A stretch of DNA of 64,000 nucleotides from Vicinamibacterales bacterium (GTDB lineage Bacteria > Acidobacteriota > Vicinamibacteria > Vicinamibacterales > Fen-181): positions 46,599-110,598 of the forward strand of contig DASXVO010000007.1 of NCBI GenBank assembly GCA_036504215.1, read 5' to 3'. Position numbers and translations under genes: made by a program. This document shows, one piece after another, positions 9,200 through 15,288 of this stretch. The notes beneath the pieces are model-generated. The model ran no database searches. It saw nothing but the letters and a program-made list of their open reading frames with translations, and had not been told where the DNA came from. How positions within the stretch are numbered: position 1 is the stretch's first letter; each line of letters opens with the position of its first letter.

Positions 9200-9222
9200 G
9201 CGCAAGCCCGAGCGGCTTGCGC
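9200..9222 (+). promoter_or_regulatory. Perfect 9-bp inverted repeat next to the azurin ribosome site
   Basis: GCGCAAGCC, a 5-nt loop and GGCTTGCGC end immediately before the GGAG ribosome site at 9223-9226. It could be the terminator of the proline dehydrogenase transcript, an operator, or an RNA hairpin affecting azurin translation. The sequence does not decide between these. Confidence 0.4.
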
Positions 9223-9233
9223 GGAGATATTGC

Positions 9234-9743
9234 ATGCCTAACGTCTGTCTGCTCGTCGTGCTCCTCTTGGCGTCGCCTTCGCTTGTGCTGGCCGCGCCGC
9301 GGACCATCACGGTGAGTCCGGGCAAGCCCCTTCGCGCGTCGGTCGGCGGCAGCGGGGCAGTGGCGCGCATCGTCACCCTGACGGTTGGTGACAACATGAA
9401 GTTCGACCCGGCGACGATCACCGCAAAGCCCGGAGAGCCGTTGAAGGTGGTGCTGAAGGACGTGGGCCAGATGCCGAAGACCGCGTTGGGGCACAACTTC
9501 GTGCTGCTGAAGAAGGGGGCCGATCCGAAAGGGTTCGTCGACAAGTCGGCGGGCGCACGCGGTACGGATTTCATCGCGCCTGCCGTGAAGGATGAGGTGC
9601 TGGCGAGCACGAACCTCGTCGGGCCGGGGGAGACCGCGGAGGTGTCGTTCGTGGCGCCGACACGCCCCGGCGAGTACACTTACCTATGCTCGTTCCCAGG
9701 TCACTTCGCCATGGGCATGAAGGGAACGCTCACGGTGAAGTGA
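9234..9743 (+). CDS. Azurin-like blue copper protein
   Basis: A 169-residue exported cupredoxin that should carry single electrons in the periplasm. A signal peptide ends near LVLAAP (residues 17-22). Copper ligands are visible as His87 in GHNFVL and the C-terminal loop C152-S-F-P-G-H157, followed by Met162; the loop has one residue more than in classical azurin. The start at 9234 is 7 nt after GGAG and gives a complete signal peptide. The stop codon overlaps the start of the next gene in GTGA, so the two are translationally coupled. Partner enzymes are not obvious. Confidence 0.88.
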   Translation: MPNVCLLVVLLLASPSLVLAAPRTITVSPGKPLRASVGGSGAVARIVTLTVGDNMKFDPATITAKPGEPLKVVLKDVGQMPKTALGHNFVLLKKGADPKGFVDKSAGARGTDFIAPAVKDEVLASTNLVGPGETAEVSFVAPTRPGEYTYLCSFPGHFAMGMKGTLTVK

Positions 9744-10129
9744 CACTACGGCGCCTTCGGAGCTTCGTGGCCGTCCTGGCGGGGTACATCGTATTCGCCC
9801 TTCCGGCGGCCGCGTTGTTTCCGCTGCCTCAGGCCGGCCAGCACGCGTCGCAGCCACGCCCGTTTTCGAGCTTCGACATGGGCTACGGGGCGGTGCTGGC
9901 GGTGGCCGCGGGCTACCTGGCGGCACTGCTTGCCGGCCGACGCCCGCTGGCCCATGCGCGCATCGTGAGCATGATCATCGGCGCCGTCGCCCTGGCGTCG
10001 CTCGTCATCCGGCTCGGTCACGGATCGGTGTGGACCGAATTGACCGCGATCCTCATCTTTGCGCCGTTGTCGCTGGCTGGAGGCTGGCTGCGCGATCAGC
10101 AGGAACAGGCGCGCCGACGGGACACGTAG
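9740..10129 (+). CDS. Small integral membrane protein coupled to azurin
   Basis: A 129-residue protein with about four hydrophobic helices: residues roughly 7-27, 45-65, 73-92 and 98-115. It starts at a GTG that overlaps the azurin stop codon in GTGA, a strong sign of translational coupling. I do not recognise the family. Its 3' end overlaps the 3' end of metX on the opposite strand by 77 bp. The coupling suggests a role with the copper protein, for instance as a membrane partner, but nothing in the sequence proves this. Confidence 0.7.
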   Translation: MTLRRLRSFVAVLAGYIVFALPAAALFPLPQAGQHASQPRPFSSFDMGYGAVLAVAAGYLAALLAGRRPLAHARIVSMIIGAVALASLVIRLGHGSVWTELTAILIFAPLSLAGGWLRDQQEQARRRDT

Positions 10130-11246
10130 TGCCCGCGAGGAACCGCCGCACGAGAGGTTCCTGCTGGGCATGCTCGAGCAGGAAGGCATCGTGGCCGTAG
10201 TCGCTCGGAAGGCATCGATACTCGACCGGCCGGCCGGTCGCCTCCAGTGCTGCCGCCACGCGCTCGAGTTGATACGGCGGGTACAGCCAGTCGGATGAGA
10301 ACGCCAGCAGGAGGTAGCGAGCCCGGCTGCCGGCCAGCGCTTCCTCGAGCGACCCGTGGCCTTCCGACAGGTCGAAGTAGTCGATCGCCTTCGTGACGTA
10401 GAGCAGTGAATTCGCGTCGAAGCGCTGGACGAAGCTCGCGCCCTGGTGCTCCAGGTAGTGTTCCACCTCGAACTCCGGCCGACCGAGGGAATACGCCAGG
10501 CCATTGCGGGCTCGGCGTCCGAACTTCCGCTCCATGCCGACGTCCGACAGATAGGTGATGTGGCCCACCATGCGGGCCACCGAGAGACCCGCCTCGGGCC
10601 CGGCCCCGGGTTCGTAGCGTCCACCTTGCCAGGCGGGGTCCGCCATCACCGCGCGGCGCGCGACCTCGTTGAACGCAATCTGTTGAGGCGAGTGCCGGTC
10701 GGTTGCCGCAAGGGTGATGACGCGCTGTACCCAATCAGGGTACAAGCGGGCCCACGCGAGAGCCTGCATCCCGCCCATCGATCCCCCGGCTACCGCCGCG
10801 AGCGATCGGACTCCGATCCGTTCCAGCAGCCGGTGCTGGACGCGAACCATGTCCCAAATCGTGACCATCGGGAAGTCAGGTCCAAACGGGCGCGCCGTCT
10901 CGGGGTTGACCGACGAGGGGCCAGTCGTGCCGTAGCAGCTGCCGAGGACACTCGAACTGATCACACAATAGCGGCGGGTGTCGAAGGCCCTTCCGGGGCC
11001 AATCATCACGTCCCACCACCCAGGTCTGGCCGCGCCCTCGTGCCACCCCGCGGCGTGAGCGCCGCCGGAGAGCGCGTGGCAGACGAGGATGATGTTCGAG
11101 CGGTCGCGGTTGGGCGTCCCGTACTGCTCCCACGCGACCGTGATCGGACCGAGCCGCCGCCCGCAGTCGAGCGGCAGCCCCTCCTGACACACCGTCGTGT
11201 GCTCTGTCGTGACCAGGCCTATTCCCGCCGCATCGTGCGCGTTCAT
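10053..11246 (-). CDS. metX: Homoserine O-acetyltransferase
   Basis: Transfers acetyl from acetyl-CoA to L-homoserine, activating it for methionine synthesis. The 397-residue alpha/beta hydrolase has the nucleophile elbow GGSMGG with Ser156, the acid in SSDWLYPP and the base in YGHDAF, plus the family segment CHALSGGAHAAG. Whether acetyl or succinyl is transferred cannot be read safely from sequence, but pairing with MetY supports acetyl. It is the third gene of hom-metY-metX, 61 nt after metY. The last residues (about 30) are low-complexity and antisense to the small membrane protein gene. The whole operon lies downstream of the two leader-peptide attenuators. Confidence 0.92.
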   Translation of the reverse strand: MNAHDAAGIGLVTTEHTTVCQEGLPLDCGRRLGPITVAWEQYGTPNRDRSNIILVCHALSGGAHAAGWHEGAARPGWWDVMIGPGRAFDTRRYCVISSSVLGSCYGTTGPSSVNPETARPFGPDFPMVTIWDMVRVQHRLLERIGVRSLAAVAGGSMGGMQALAWARLYPDWVQRVITLAATDRHSPQQIAFNEVARRAVMADPAWQGGRYEPGAGPEAGLSVARMVGHITYLSDVGMERKFGRRARNGLAYSLGRPEFEVEHYLEHQGASFVQRFDANSLLYVTKAIDYFDLSEGHGSLEEALAGSRARYLLLAFSSDWLYPPYQLERVAAALEATGRPVEYRCLPSDYGHDAFLLEHAQQEPLVRRFLAGTTCPVGAPVPADRAASLQPATTAQR

Positions 11247-11307
11247 CTCTCCATCCCTCCCCAGGTCTGCGCGTGCCCCCGGCGTCCCTGGCAGTTCATC
11301 CGACTGC

Positions 11308-12654
11308 CTACCCCACGAGCAACAACGGCCTCCGATCGGCCGTCGCCTTCTGCGACGCCGTGATGGCCTGATCGAGGTCGTCGAGGATGTCGGCGATGTC
11401 CTCGGTGCCGATCGACAGGCGCACGAAGTCGTCGGTCACGCCGGTTGAGGCGCGTTCCTCGGCCGACAGTTGCTGATGCGTGGTGGACGCCGGGTGGATG
11501 ATCAGGCTCTTGGCGTCGCCAATGTTCGCGAGATGGCTGAACAGCTTCACCGAGTCGATCAGTTTCACGCCCGCCTCGAGACCACCGCGGATGCCGAAGC
11601 CGATGATGGCGCCCGCCCCGTTCGGCAAGTACCGCCTCGCGCGCTCGTAGTCGGGGTGATCGGGCAGCAGGGGATAGCTGACCCAGGACACGTGCCGGTT
11701 GCCCTTCAGCCACTCGGCGACCGCAAGCGCGTTGCGGCAGTGCGCCTTGATTCGGAGCGGGAGCGTTTCAAGTCCCTGGATGAACTGGAACGCATTGAAC
11801 GGCGAGAGGCAGGGGCCGAGGTCGCGGAGCAATTGCACGCGAGCCTTGATGATGTAGGCCGCGCCGCGGAGCACCGCGCGATCGTGCAGGCCGAACGCGT
11901 CCCAGAACACCAGACCGTGATAGGAGGGGTCGGGTGCCGTGAATTCCGGGAACTTGCCGTTTGCCCAATCGAACCGGCCGGAATCGACGATGGCGCCACC
12001 AATCGAGGTTCCGTGGCCGCCGATGAACTTGGTCAGGGAATAGACGACGATGTCGGCGCCGTGATCGAAGGGCCGGAAGATCATCGGGGACACGGTATTG
12101 TCCACGATGAATGGAACGGCGTGGTCGTGGGCGATCTTCGCGATCGCCTCGAAGTCGTCGACGTTGTTCTTCGGGTTGCCGATCGACTCGGTGTAGACGA
12201 GCCGCGTCCTGCCGTCGATGGCTCGGGCGAAGGCCGACGCGTCCGACGAATCGACGAAGCGCGTCTCGATCCCGAGTCTCGCGAATGTGTGCTTGAACAG
12301 GTTGTAAGTGCCGCCGTAGAGCGCGCTCGTCGAGACGATGTTGTCGCCGGCGCGGGCGATGTTCAGGACGGCAACCGTGATCGCCGCCTGGCCAGACGAC
12401 ACCGCGAGGGCACCCACTCCGCCGTCGAGTCTTGCCAGCCGCTCCTCGAGCACAGCGGTCGTGGGGTTCGTGATTCGCGTGTAGATGTTCCCGAACTCCT
12501 TCAGCGCGAACAGGCTGGCGGCCTGCTCCGCCGATTCGAACACGTACGACGTCGTCTGGTAGATCGGAACCGCACGCGCATGGCTGGCCGCATCCGGCGT
12601 GTGGCCCGCGTGGATCGCGAGGGTCGAAGGGCGATAGCTGGTGGTGTCGGACAT
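11308..12654 (-). CDS. metY: O-acetylhomoserine sulfhydrylase
   Basis: A PLP enzyme of the Cys/Met metabolism family that makes homocysteine directly from O-acetylhomoserine and sulfide. The 448-residue length, longer than cystathionine gamma-synthase, and the segments [30 protein letters not shown] and [12 protein letters not shown] match MetY. The PLP lysine is in [16 protein letters not shown]. It is the middle gene of the operon, 25 nt after hom and 61 nt before metX, so homoserine, its acetyl ester and homocysteine are formed by three adjacent gene products. The ATG at 12654 fits the family N-terminus. Confidence 0.93.
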   Translation of the reverse strand: MSDTTSYRPSTLAIHAGHTPDAASHARAVPIYQTTSYVFESAEQAASLFALKEFGNIYTRITNPTTAVLEERLARLDGGVGALAVSSGQAAITVAVLNIARAGDNIVSTSALYGGTYNLFKHTFARLGIETRFVDSSDASAFARAIDGRTRLVYTESIGNPKNNVDDFEAIAKIAHDHAVPFIVDNTVSPMIFRPFDHGADIVVYSLTKFIGGHGTSIGGAIVDSGRFDWANGKFPEFTAPDPSYHGLVFWDAFGLHDRAVLRGAAYIIKARVQLLRDLGPCLSPFNAFQFIQGLETLPLRIKAHCRNALAVAEWLKGNRHVSWVSYPLLPDHPDYERARRYLPNGAGAIIGFGIRGGLEAGVKLIDSVKLFSHLANIGDAKSLIIHPASTTHQQLSAEERASTGVTDDFVRLSIGTEDIADILDDLDQAITASQKATADRRPLLLVG

Positions 12655-12679
12655 GATTCAGTGTTCCTTTCTCCGGTGT

Positions 12680-13708
12680 CTATTGAACCTGCGGCCAGGC
12701 GGGCACGCCGGCCGTATGCCGTGAACGGTCGCTCTGAAGGACGTTGAGGAACGATGAGGTCGAGCGGGCGCGCGCGATGGCGAGCAAATCGGAGACGACC
12801 GCGACGGCCGTGGGATCGCCGCCGGCTCCCTGGCCGGAGAACGCCGTCTCGCCGCCCAGTTCTCCGGTGACGACCACGACGTTCTGGCAGCCCTGCGCGC
12901 GGGCGACGGGGCTGTCGAGGGGGACGACGACAGGACCCACCGAGGCGCGTACGTGCGGGCGTGCGCCATCGATGCGCTCGGCACGCGAGACCTGGCGAAT
13001 CGTCCGGCCGGCAGTGCGTGCGCGGGCCAGGTCGTCGGGGGTGATGTTGGCGATCGACGCGCAATCGATCGCTTGCGGTCGGACGCGGATCTTGAAGCCG
13101 ACGGCGCAGAGGATGGCCAGCTTGGCACAAGCGTCCACACCGTCCACATCCGCGCGCGGGTCCGCTTCGGCGTACCCGCGCGCCTGCGCCTCGGCGAGGG
13201 CATCTGCGAACGACAGGCCCGCCCCGTCCATCCGGCTGAGGATGTAGTTGCACGTGCCGTTGAGCACCGCTTCGATCTTCACCAGGCGGTCGCCGGCGAG
13301 GCCATCCTGCACGGCGCGGATGACCGGCACCCCACCGGCCACGGCCCCTTCGAACCGCAGTTGTTGGCGATAGCGCGCTGCGAGGCCGAGCAGTTCCGGC
13401 CCGCGTTCCGCCACCAGTTGCTTGTTGGCGGTGACCACGGACTTGCCGGCCCGGATGGCCTTTTCCGCCCAGGTGCAGGCCTCGACAACGCCGCCCACCA
13501 GTTCGACAACGACGTCGATGTCGCGGTCCAGGAGGGCGTCAAATCGATCCGTCCACTCGACAGAGGATGCCAACCAGCCGGGTCGCGCACGGCCGTGCCT
13601 GGTACAGACGCGTACCAGGCGGAGTCGATGACGGTGTTCGCGGGTGAGCAACCGCGCGACGGCGCTGCCGACCGTTCCGAATCCAATCAATCCAACCCTG
13701 GTTGTCAT
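12680..13708 (-). CDS. hom: Homoserine dehydrogenase without an obvious ACT domain
   Basis: Reduces aspartate semialdehyde to homoserine, the branch point to threonine and methionine. The 342-residue product has the NAD(P)-binding GFGTVGSA at residues 9-16, the segment VVTANKQLVAERG, and the catalytic-domain motifs NGTCNYILSRM and GYAEADPRADVDGVDA. It is about 90 residues shorter than typical monofunctional enzymes with a C-terminal ACT domain, so feedback inhibition through such a domain is unlikely. The ATG at 13708 follows GAGGAG by about 8 nt; in-frame ATGs at 13726 and farther upstream lack a ribosome site. It is the first gene of the methionine operon, starting 44 nt after attenuator 2. 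Confidence 0.93.
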   Translation of the reverse strand: MTTRVGLIGFGTVGSAVARLLTREHRHRLRLVRVCTRHGRARPGWLASSVEWTDRFDALLDRDIDVVVELVGGVVEACTWAEKAIRAGKSVVTANKQLVAERGPELLGLAARYRQQLRFEGAVAGGVPVIRAVQDGLAGDRLVKIEAVLNGTCNYILSRMDGAGLSFADALAEAQARGYAEADPRADVDGVDACAKLAILCAVGFKIRVRPQAIDCASIANITPDDLARARTAGRTIRQVSRAERIDGARPHVRASVGPVVVPLDSPVARAQGCQNVVVVTGELGGETAFSGQGAGGDPTAVAVVSDLLAIARARSTSSFLNVLQSDRSRHTAGVPAWPQVQ

Positions 13709-13751
13709 GGCCGTGCTCCTCGTCATCCGCCCCGCATGTCGCCCAGAAAGC

Positions 13752-13789
13752 AAAAAGGCCGTCGCCCGCGTGTGCTGCGGATGACGGCC
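13752..13789 (-). terminator. Attenuator 2: intrinsic terminator in front of hom
   Basis: On the minus strand, GGCCGTC (13789-13783) pairs with GACGGCC (13763-13757). Inside this, CCGC pairs with GCGG across a small internal loop. Five U residues follow directly (13756-13752). This is a canonical intrinsic terminator lying 44 nt upstream of the hom start codon, so it can stop transcription before any structural gene. Its 5' arm (13786-13777) is complementary over 10 nt to the end of leader 2 at 13830-13821, giving a competing antiterminator. Confidence 0.85.
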
Positions 13790-13822
13790 CCTTTGTGCTG
13801 CTTTGGTTGTGGCCCGGCTACA

Positions 13823-13906
13823 TCATCCGCCTGCACGCCTCCGCATGGACATCGCGGCCATGCTCCGCATGCGCATCGCCATACCCATCGACACCACGGC
13901 GCTCAC
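13823..13906 (-). CDS. Methionine-rich leader peptide 2 of the hom-metY-metX operon
   Basis: A 27-residue open frame containing SMGMAMRMRSMAAMSM: seven Met codons (residues 7, 9, 11, 13, 16, 19, 21) in the alternating M-x-M-x pattern of leader 1, then RRRAGG and TGA. The frame stays open upstream, so GTG at 13906, GTG at 13957 and ATG at 13888 are all possible starts; none has a strong ribosome site. The last codons and stop (GCGGATGATG, 13830-13821) pair with 10 nt of the 5' arm of terminator 2, including one G-U pair. A ribosome reaching the stop would mask this arm and let the terminator form, while a ribosome stalled on an early Met codon would leave it free. Translation is inferred. Confidence 0.75.
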   Translation of the reverse strand: MSAVVSMGMAMRMRSMAAMSMRRRAGG

Positions 13907-13975
13907 GGCGGTCAGCCGGGCGCTCGAAGACGATGAGTCGAAGATGAAAAGGGTCACTGGAAACGATCCGTGCGC

Positions 13976-14016
13976 ACAAAACAAAACCCGCCGCTGGTTG
14001 TCCAGGTCGGCGGGTT
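13976..14016 (-). terminator. Attenuator 1: intrinsic terminator between the two leaders
   Basis: On the minus strand, AACCCGCCG (14016-14008) pairs with CGGCGGGTT (13993-13985), a 9-bp stem. The loop can fold further through CTGG/CCAG. The stem runs into TTTTGTTTTG, a U-rich release tract. The sequence GTCGGCGGG inside leader 1 (14073-14065) is perfectly complementary to CCCGCCGAC at 14014-14006 in the 5' arm, giving a competing antiterminator. Confidence 0.85.
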
Positions 14017-14043
14017 CCGGTGTCGTTCGGCTGTTGGTTGGTT

Positions 14044-14130
14044 CTAGCTGCCGATCGCACACACCCCGCCGACACGCATGCCCATCGACATGGGCATTCG
14101 CATCGACATGGTGGTGGTGCGCGGCAACAT
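14044..14130 (-). CDS. Threonine/methionine leader peptide 1 of the hom-metY-metX operon
   Basis: A 28-codon frame beginning MLPRTTTMSMRMPMSMGMR and ending VGGVCAIGS. It has three consecutive ACC threonine codons (5-7), then Met at 8, 10, 12, 14, 16 and 18. Threonine and methionine are the two end products of the homoserine branch, which hom serves. The Met codons 12-18 contain a self-complementary pair ATGCCCAT/ATGGGCAT (14097-14078) that could act as a pause hairpin. There is no ribosome site, but a -10 box 7 nt upstream places the transcript start at or beside the ATG, so translation would be leaderless. A chance frame is very unlikely given the second Met-rich leader and the two terminators that follow. 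Confidence 0.85.
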   Translation of the reverse strand: MLPRTTTMSMRMPMSMGMRVGGVCAIGS

Positions 14131-14137
14131 TGGAGGC

Positions 14138-14167
14138 AGTATACATGGGGGATCGGGAAAAGTGCAA
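14138..14167 (-). promoter_or_regulatory. Promoter of the methionine operon (leaderless start)
   Basis: TATACT at 14143-14138 matches the sigma-70 -10 consensus at five of six positions. TTGCAC at 14167-14162, with an 18-bp spacer, is a weak -35. Initiation 6-7 nt downstream falls at 14131 or 14130, and 14130 is the A of the leader 1 ATG. Confidence 0.65.
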
Positions 14168-14273
14168 GGTGCTGGGTGCGAAGTGCCAGGTGCGATACTC
14201 TCGCGTATGATTGACCCGGCGACTCGATCACCGGGAGCGCCTGGACGTGCGAAGAGGCGTGGAGGAGTAGGCG

Positions 14274-15257
14274 ATGACATCGAACGACTCAGGGATCACA
14301 CGACGTCGACTTCTGACGGGCATCCTCGGGACGGCCGCCGCAGCGACGCTGGCGGGTTCGCGTGTCCAGGCGGCGCCGGCCGGCAAGATCCGAGTGGTTC
14401 GCGTCGAATCACCGAGGGTGTGGAACGGCGACAGGCGCGATCCGAAGGTCGTCGCAGCCATGCTCGAGCGCGGCATCACCGCGTTCACGGGCCAGAAGCG
14501 GGCCGACGATGCCTGGCGGCAGTACTTCAAGCCGGGCATGCGCGTGGGCCTCAAGATCAACCTGCTCGGACGCCCGCTCGTCTACACGGCGCGTGAGTTG
14601 ACCGAGGCGGTGGCGGCGGGGGCGCTCTCGGCGGGCGTGAAGCCGTCGGACATCGTCGTGTGGGATCGTCACGCGGACCATTTCGGCCCGACCGACTACA
14701 AGCCGGGCACGGGACGGCTCGGCGAGCGCATCCAGACGGGCGGCCGCTACGACCAGACGAAGGTGCTGAAGGCGTCGGGAGGCCACGCGCCGCTCGACAC
14801 GACGGTTGCCGAGACCGACGTCACCATCAACCTGCCCGTTCTGAAGGACCATGGCGGAGCGGGCGTGACGCTCGCGCTCAAGAACATCGCGTTCGGCTGC
14901 TACAGTCATCACCGGTCGGCGCATGGCGGCAACTGCGACCCGTACATCGCGGAGGCGTACGAACACTACCTCACGCAGACCAAGGTGCCGCTGATCGTCC
15001 TCGACGCGACGAACGGCTGCTTCGACGACGGCCCGCAGCCGCGGAATCCGGATGGGATCTGGCGGGAGAATGCGATCTACATCGCGGCCGACCCGGTGGC
15101 GCTCGATGTCGTCTGCCGGCAGGTGATCCTCGACAAGCGCCGCGCGGCCGGGCTGAGCGACAAACTGCGTCAGAGCCGGCACATCGAAACCGCCGCCGAG
15201 AAGCGCCTGGGCGTTGGCGACCCGGGGAAGATCGAGCTCGTGACGATGAGGGTCTGA
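14274..15257 (+). CDS. Tat-exported DUF362 domain protein
   Basis: A 327-residue protein with a twin-arginine signal (TRRRLLTG near residues 9-16, then an Ala-rich stretch to about 35) and a DUF362-type domain over most of the remainder. Recognisable blocks are VGLKINLLGRPL, ETDVTINLPVLKDHGGAGVT, LKNIAFG and AADPVALD. DUF362 proteins are of uncertain biochemical role. Some relatives carry iron-sulfur ferredoxin motifs, but no Cys clusters are visible here. A GGAGGAG ribosome site 6 nt upstream supports the ATG at 14274. It is divergent from the methionine operon and 31 bp before the next gene on the same strand. Confidence 0.8.
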   Translation: MTSNDSGITRRRLLTGILGTAAAATLAGSRVQAAPAGKIRVVRVESPRVWNGDRRDPKVVAAMLERGITAFTGQKRADDAWRQYFKPGMRVGLKINLLGRPLVYTARELTEAVAAGALSAGVKPSDIVVWDRHADHFGPTDYKPGTGRLGERIQTGGRYDQTKVLKASGGHAPLDTTVAETDVTINLPVLKDHGGAGVTLALKNIAFGCYSHHRSAHGGNCDPYIAEAYEHYLTQTKVPLIVLDATNGCFDDGPQPRNPDGIWRENAIYIAADPVALDVVCRQVILDKRRAAGLSDKLRQSRHIETAAEKRLGVGDPGKIELVTMRV

Positions 15258-15288
15258 GGCTGCGGTTCCGGTGCGCCACGTTCCTGTC

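Noticed and set aside
13709..14130. SAM riboswitch or T-box upstream of hom
   Set aside because: I found no SAM-I core or T-box sequence; the two leader peptides with mutually exclusive hairpins explain the region better.
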